A stretch of DNA of 64,000 bases from Alloalcanivorax gelatiniphagus (GTDB taxonomy: Bacteria; Pseudomonadota; Gammaproteobacteria; Pseudomonadales; Alcanivoracaceae): contig NZ_VCQT01000045.1 of NCBI RefSeq assembly GCF_005938655.1, forward strand, positions 124,001 through 188,000, in the 5' to 3' direction. The position numbers were made by a program, and so were the translations under genes. The notes below the pieces were generated by a model. The model saw only the letters and a program-made list of their open reading frames with translations, was not told the DNA's origin and searched no databases. This document shows positions 58,017 to 64,000 of the stretch, in pieces (the stretch's first letter is position 1; each line of letters begins with the position of its first letter).

Positions 58017-58736
58017 ATGCGCCCTTCCGGCCGACAGCCTGACCAGATGCGCGAAGTGTCCTTCGTGCGCGATTTCACCATGCACGCCGAAGGTTCGGTG
58101 CTGGTGACCTTCGGTAACACCAAGGTGCTGTGCACCGCGTCCGTGGAGGACGGTGTGCCGCGCTTCCTGAAAGGCAAGGGCCAGGGCTGGATCACCGCCG
58201 AGTACGGCATGCTGCCACGGGCCACCCACACCCGCTCCGGCCGGGAGGCGGCGCGGGGCAAGCAGGGCGGGCGCACCCTGGAGATTCAGCGCCTGATCGG
58301 CCGTTCGCTGCGCGCGGCGGTGGATCTCAAGAAGCTGGGCGAGAACACCATTTTCCTGGATTGCGACGTGCTGCAGGCCGACGGCGGCACCCGCACGGCG
58401 GCCATTTCCGGGGCCTGCGTGGCGCTGGTGGACGCCTTCACCACGCTGCTGGAGCGCAAACGCATCAAGGAAGACCCGCTCAACGGCCTGATCGCCTCGG
58501 TGTCGGTGGGCCTGTACAAGGGCGAGCCGGTGCTGGATCTGGATTATGATGAAGATTCCAACGCCGACACGGACATGAACGTGGTAATGACCCAGCATGG
58601 CGGTTTCGTGGAGATTCAAGGCACCGCCGAGGGCGATGAGCCGTTCACCCGGCAGCAGTCCGATACCCTGCTGGGGCTGGCGGAGAAGGGCATCGGGGAG
58701 ATCGTTCAGAAGCAACAGGCCGTGCTGGGCTGGTGA
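58017..58736 (+). CDS. rph: ribonuclease PH
   Basis: A 239-residue phosphorolytic 3' exonuclease trimming tRNA precursors. It opens [15 protein letters not shown]. Conserved features are [31 protein letters not shown] and the RxxGRxxR-type phosphate-binding region, plus [21 protein letters not shown] 58017 follows ATCAAGGAGTTTTC and matches the family start. It begins an rph-pyrE series. Confidence 0.97.
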   Translation: MRPSGRQPDQMREVSFVRDFTMHAEGSVLVTFGNTKVLCTASVEDGVPRFLKGKGQGWITAEYGMLPRATHTRSGREAARGKQGGRTLEIQRLIGRSLRAAVDLKKLGENTIFLDCDVLQADGGTRTAAISGACVALVDAFTTLLERKRIKEDPLNGLIASVSVGLYKGEPVLDLDYDEDSNADTDMNVVMTQHGGFVEIQGTAEGDEPFTRQQSDTLLGLAEKGIGEIVQKQQAVLGW

Positions 58737-58752
58737 GTCGGGGGAGTAACCC

Positions 58753-59403
58753 ATGAAGAACTACAAAAAGCACTTTCTGCGCTTCGCCGAGGAGCGTCAG
58801 GCGCTGAAGTTCGGTGAGTTCACGCTCAAATCCGGGCGCATCAGCCCCTATTTCTTCAATGCCGGCACCTTTTATACCGGCGAGGCGCTGGCGCGCCTGG
58901 GCCGTTATTACGCCGACGCCATCGTCGAGTCCGGCATCGAGTTCGACATGCTGTTCGGGCCCGCCTACAAGGGCATCCCGCTGGTGGCGGCGGTGTCCGT
59001 GGCGCTGGCGGAGCACCATGGCCGCGACCTGCCCTGGGCGTTCAACCGCAAGGAGGCCAAGGACCACGGTGAAGGCGGCTGGCTGGTGGGCGCGCCGCTG
59101 CGCGGCAAGGCCCTGGTGATCGACGATGTGATCACCGCCGGCACCGCCATCCGCGAGGTGGCGACCCTGTTCGACAAGACCGACGCCGACATCGCCGGGG
59201 TGTTCGTGGCGGTGGACCGCCAGGAACGCGGTCGTGGTGAGCTGTCCGCCATCCAGGAGGTGCAGGACACCCTGGGCGTGCCGGTGCGCAGCATCGTCAG
59301 CATGACCGACATCATCGGTTGGCTGGAGGAGCAGCCGGATCGTGAGGCGGACCGGGCGGCCATGCAGGCCTACCGGGACCAGTACGGAGTGGCCAGCGCG
59401 TGA
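58753..59403 (+). CDS. pyrE: orotate phosphoribosyltransferase
   Basis: A 216-residue enzyme converting orotate and PRPP to OMP in pyrimidine synthesis. The PRPP loop is [16 protein letters not shown] and the flexible catalytic loop is [13 protein letters not shown]. It follows rph by 16 bases and overlaps the next gene's GTG by four bases. The rph-pyrE pairing is common in enteric and related bacteria. Confidence 0.97.
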   Translation: MKNYKKHFLRFAEERQALKFGEFTLKSGRISPYFFNAGTFYTGEALARLGRYYADAIVESGIEFDMLFGPAYKGIPLVAAVSVALAEHHGRDLPWAFNRKEAKDHGEGGWLVGAPLRGKALVIDDVITAGTAIREVATLFDKTDADIAGVFVAVDRQERGRGELSAIQEVQDTLGVPVRSIVSMTDIIGWLEEQPDREADRAAMQAYRDQYGVASA

Positions 59404-60047
59404 AGCGGGCGGTGGCGCTGTTGCTGATGCCGTTGGTGCTGGCCTCGCTGGGGCTGTGGCCGGTATCGGCGATGGCCGCCCCTGCCAAAGGCGCGGACCA
59501 GGGGGCCGGTACGGTGATGTACCGCCACACCACCCCCGACGGCAATATTGCGATCAGTGCCACCCTCAGCCAGCAGGCGATTTTCGCCGGCTACCAGGTG
59601 CTCGACCACAACGGGCGGGTGCTCAAGGAGGTGGCGCCGGCGCCGCCGGAGGAGCAGGCGCGTCGGCGCCAGGAACTGGCTGCCCGCCAGCAGGCGGCCC
59701 GTCAGGCGGAGCAGGATGAATCGCTGCGGCGGCTGTACGCCGGTCCGGAGGACGCGGAGCGGGCCCGGGAGCGGCAGGTGGACGCGCTGGAGCTGAAAAT
59801 CGGCTATGCGCGCAACACCCTGGTCCAGCTGGAAAACAAGCGCGACGAGGAAATCAGCAACGCGGCCCGGGCGGAACGGGCCGGCCGCGAAGTGCCGGAC
59901 GGTACCCGTGAGGCCATTGATCGCTACCGGCGGCAGATGGCCGAAACCCGGCGGGAAATTACCGCCTACCAGGCCGATATCGAGGCGGTTCGGACGCAAT
60001 ACGAGCCGATCATCGAGCGGCTGCGCCAGCTGGAAGCCTCCCCCTGA
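59400..60047 (+). CDS. exported coiled-coil protein, DUF4124-like N-terminus
   Basis: A 215-residue protein with a signal peptide (about residues 1-26, cleavage near SAMA/AP). A short beta-rich stretch with [13 protein letters not shown] resembles the YxxxDxxG start of DUF4124 domains. A long charged helix follows (about residues 80-210), rich in Glu, Arg, Gln and Ala, probably coiled coil. It starts with GTG overlapping the pyrE stop. Function unknown; it may act in the periplasm. Confidence 0.75.
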   Translation: MKRAVALLLMPLVLASLGLWPVSAMAAPAKGADQGAGTVMYRHTTPDGNIAISATLSQQAIFAGYQVLDHNGRVLKEVAPAPPEEQARRRQELAARQQAARQAEQDESLRRLYAGPEDAERARERQVDALELKIGYARNTLVQLENKRDEEISNAARAERAGREVPDGTREAIDRYRRQMAETRREITAYQADIEAVRTQYEPIIERLRQLEASP

Positions 60048-60060
60048 CATCCCCTTATTT

Positions 60061-60142
60061 TGTAGGAGCGGCTTCAGCCGCGATAACGGCACTCGTGACT
60101 CACCTGAGCGGTGGTGGCTATCGCGGCTGAAGCCGCTCCTAC
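60061..60142. repeat. REP dyad pair between convergent genes
   Basis: TGTAGGAGCGGCTTCAGCC... (60061-60084) and the inverse TATCGCGGCTGAAGCCGC... (60119-60142), 34 bases apart. Confidence 0.88.
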
Positions 60143-60153
60143 GGTTAGAGGGG

Positions 60154-60741
60154 TTAGTCGCGGAATACGGTGGGGGCCAGCAGCCCCCATTGCTCCGGCC
60201 AGTCCTGGCCCGGACGAATCCGAAAACCGGAACGCACGAACTGGGCGATGCGCCCTTCCACCACCGCCATCAGCAGGTTGGCGGTGACCGTGGGGGTGGC
60301 CCGGGTGCGTTTGTCTTCCTTGAACTCGGCGTCGCGCACCACCTGTTTGATCTGGCTTTCCACCCGGTCGTAGAACTGCTCGATGCGGCGGTGCAGCCGC
60401 TCGTTCTCGCCGGTCAGGGCATCGCCGGTGAGCAACCGGGTAATGCCCGGGTTGCGCTCGGTGAAGCCCAGAATCAGGGTCAGAATCTGCTCCACCTGCA
60501 TCAGGGCGTGGCCCTCGCCGGTGATGCGGTTGATGCGCGAGAAGATCGCCTCTTCGATAAAGTCGATCAGGCCCTCGAACATCTTCGCCTTGCTGGGGAA
60601 GTGCCGGTACAGGGCGGCTTCCGAGACGCCCACCTCCCGCGCCAGGCCGGCGGTGGTGATGCGCCCGCCGGGCTCGGCCTCCAGCATATGCGCCAGGGCC
60701 TGCAGGATCTGCTCCTTTCTGGATGGTTTATTCTCTGTCAT
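60154..60741 (-). CDS. slmA: nucleoid occlusion factor SlmA (TetR family)
   Basis: A 195-residue TetR-fold protein that blocks FtsZ assembly over unsegregated DNA. The helix-turn-helix is RITTAGLAREVGVSEAALYRHFPSK (about residues 27-51). The GFTERNPGITRLLTGDAL segment is characteristic of SlmA. Position between argB and pyrE also matches Pseudomonas. It is flanked on both sides by REP pairs. Confidence 0.94.
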   Translation of the reverse strand: MTENKPSRKEQILQALAHMLEAEPGGRITTAGLAREVGVSEAALYRHFPSKAKMFEGLIDFIEEAIFSRINRITGEGHALMQVEQILTLILGFTERNPGITRLLTGDALTGENERLHRRIEQFYDRVESQIKQVVRDAEFKEDKRTRATPTVTANLLMAVVEGRIAQFVRSGFRIRPGQDWPEQWGLLAPTVFRD

Positions 60742-60771
60742 GTGCTGCTTCCCTTTGCCCCCTGGGTGGCA

Positions 60772-60834
60772 TCGCGGCTGAAGCCGCTCCTACAAGATGG
60801 TTCGCGCCATCGTAGGAGCGGCTTTAGCCGCGAT
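60772..60834. repeat. REP dyad pair between argB and slmA
   Basis: TCGCGGCTGAAGCCGCTCC... (60772-60794) faces GTAGGAGCGGCTTTAGCCGC... (60811-60834). The second arm has the TTTAG variant. Confidence 0.88.
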
Positions 60835-60848
60835 TCCGTTGTCCCAAT

Positions 60849-63649
<2,801 letters not shown>

Positions 63650-63668
63650 GCATTCCCCCTTTTTTCTT

Positions 63669-63719
63669 TCGCGGCTGAAGCCGCTCCTACCGGAGGTGTA
63701 GGAGCGGCTTCAGCCGCGA
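63669..63719. repeat. REP dyad pair between dut and the AlgC-like gene
   Basis: TCGCGGCTGAAGCCGCTCC... (63669-63690) and its inverse (63697-63719) with a six-base centre, the tightest pair in the window. Confidence 0.9.
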
Positions 63720-63738
63720 TGGGCGCCCCCGCGCCCCG

Positions 63739-64000
63739 TCAGTGCCGACCGCTGTGGCCGAAGCCGCCCTCGCCCCGTTCGCTGTCGGTAAAGTCGTCCA
63801 CCTGGCGCAGGGCCACCTGCATCACCGGTACCACCACCAGCTGGGCGATGCGGTCGCCGGGTTCGATGGTGAACCGGCTCTGGCCCCGGTTCCAGCAGGA
63901 GACCATCAACTGGCCCTGGTAGTCCGAATCGATCAGCCCCACCAGGTTACCCAGCACGATGCCGTGCTTATGGCCCAGCCCGGAACGGGGCAGGATCAGG
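63739..64000 (-). CDS. dut: dUTP diphosphatase (partial, N-terminus beyond the window)
   Basis: The C-terminal 86 residues of dUTPase. [15 protein letters not shown] and [11 protein letters not shown] are core motifs 2 and 3, [10 protein letters not shown] is motif 4, and [11 protein letters not shown] is the flexible glycine-rich C-terminal motif 5. It hydrolyses dUTP to dUMP and PPi. Position next to the AlgC-like gene matches Pseudomonas (dut-algC-argB). The gene continues past position 64000. Confidence 0.95.
   Translation of the reverse strand, partial: LILPRSGLGHKHGIVLGNLVGLIDSDYQGQLMVSCWNRGQSRFTIEPGDRIAQLVVVPVMQVALRQVDDFTDSERGEGGFGHSGRH

Overview
The window is a high-GC gammaproteobacterial chromosome segment. 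The housekeeping gene order resembles Pseudomonas: def-fmt-rsmB-trkA with a LysM gene, dprA, tsaC, hemF and aroE; oxyR-recG; gmk-rpoZ-spoT-ridA; rph/yicC; and dut-algC-argB-slmA-pyrE. The stand-alone alkane monooxygenase alkB beside a divergent GntR regulator, the FinR/ferredoxin reductase pair and an alkyl-sulfatase-like lipoprotein suggest a hydrocarbon-degrading marine bacterium near Alcanivorax/Alloalcanivorax. That placement is inferred from content and synteny, not from a search.

Layout. 1-3.6 kb: lower-GC accessory end with an attC-like half site directly before a membrane-protein gene, a MarR/hydrolase pair, a small zinc-ribbon membrane protein and a HigB/HigA-type toxin-antitoxin pair. 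3.6-5.6 kb: GntR regulator and alkB. 5.7-11.3 kb: trkH, trkA, rsmB, fmt, def (minus). 11.5-16 kb: LysM protein, dprA, tsaC, hemF, aroE (plus). 16-34.5 kb: core and auxiliary genes (LpxR-like, gamma-carbonic anhydrase, prlC, yheV, fpr/finR, lipoproteins, recG, oxyR, purEK). 34.6-40 kb: lipoprotein hydrolase, ridA, spoT, rpoZ, gmk.

40.1-56.9 kb is an accessory block lying between gmk and yicC, which are adjacent in Pseudomonas. Its left half is a scrambled duplication of a doeB/metallo-hydrolase pair. Inside it sit an Abi_2 (HEPN) gene preceded by a well-formed promoter and a candidate structured RNA, and a low-GC DUF4062/HEAT-like gene split by a run of ten G. Its right half is an operon (mvaA, mvaB, CoA-transferase, TRAP transporter, two hot-dog hydratase halves) under a divergent MocR regulator. 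It looks built to import mevalonate or a related C6 branched acid and convert it through HMG-CoA to acetoacetate and acetyl-CoA.

57-64 kb returns to conserved genes (yicC, rph, pyrE, slmA, argB, dut). It includes an AlgC homologue whose catalytic serine loop, metal loop and fourth domain are gone, so it is probably a membrane-anchored pseudoenzyme. REP-like dyads with a GCGGCTGAAGCCGC core recur at gene ends through the window.
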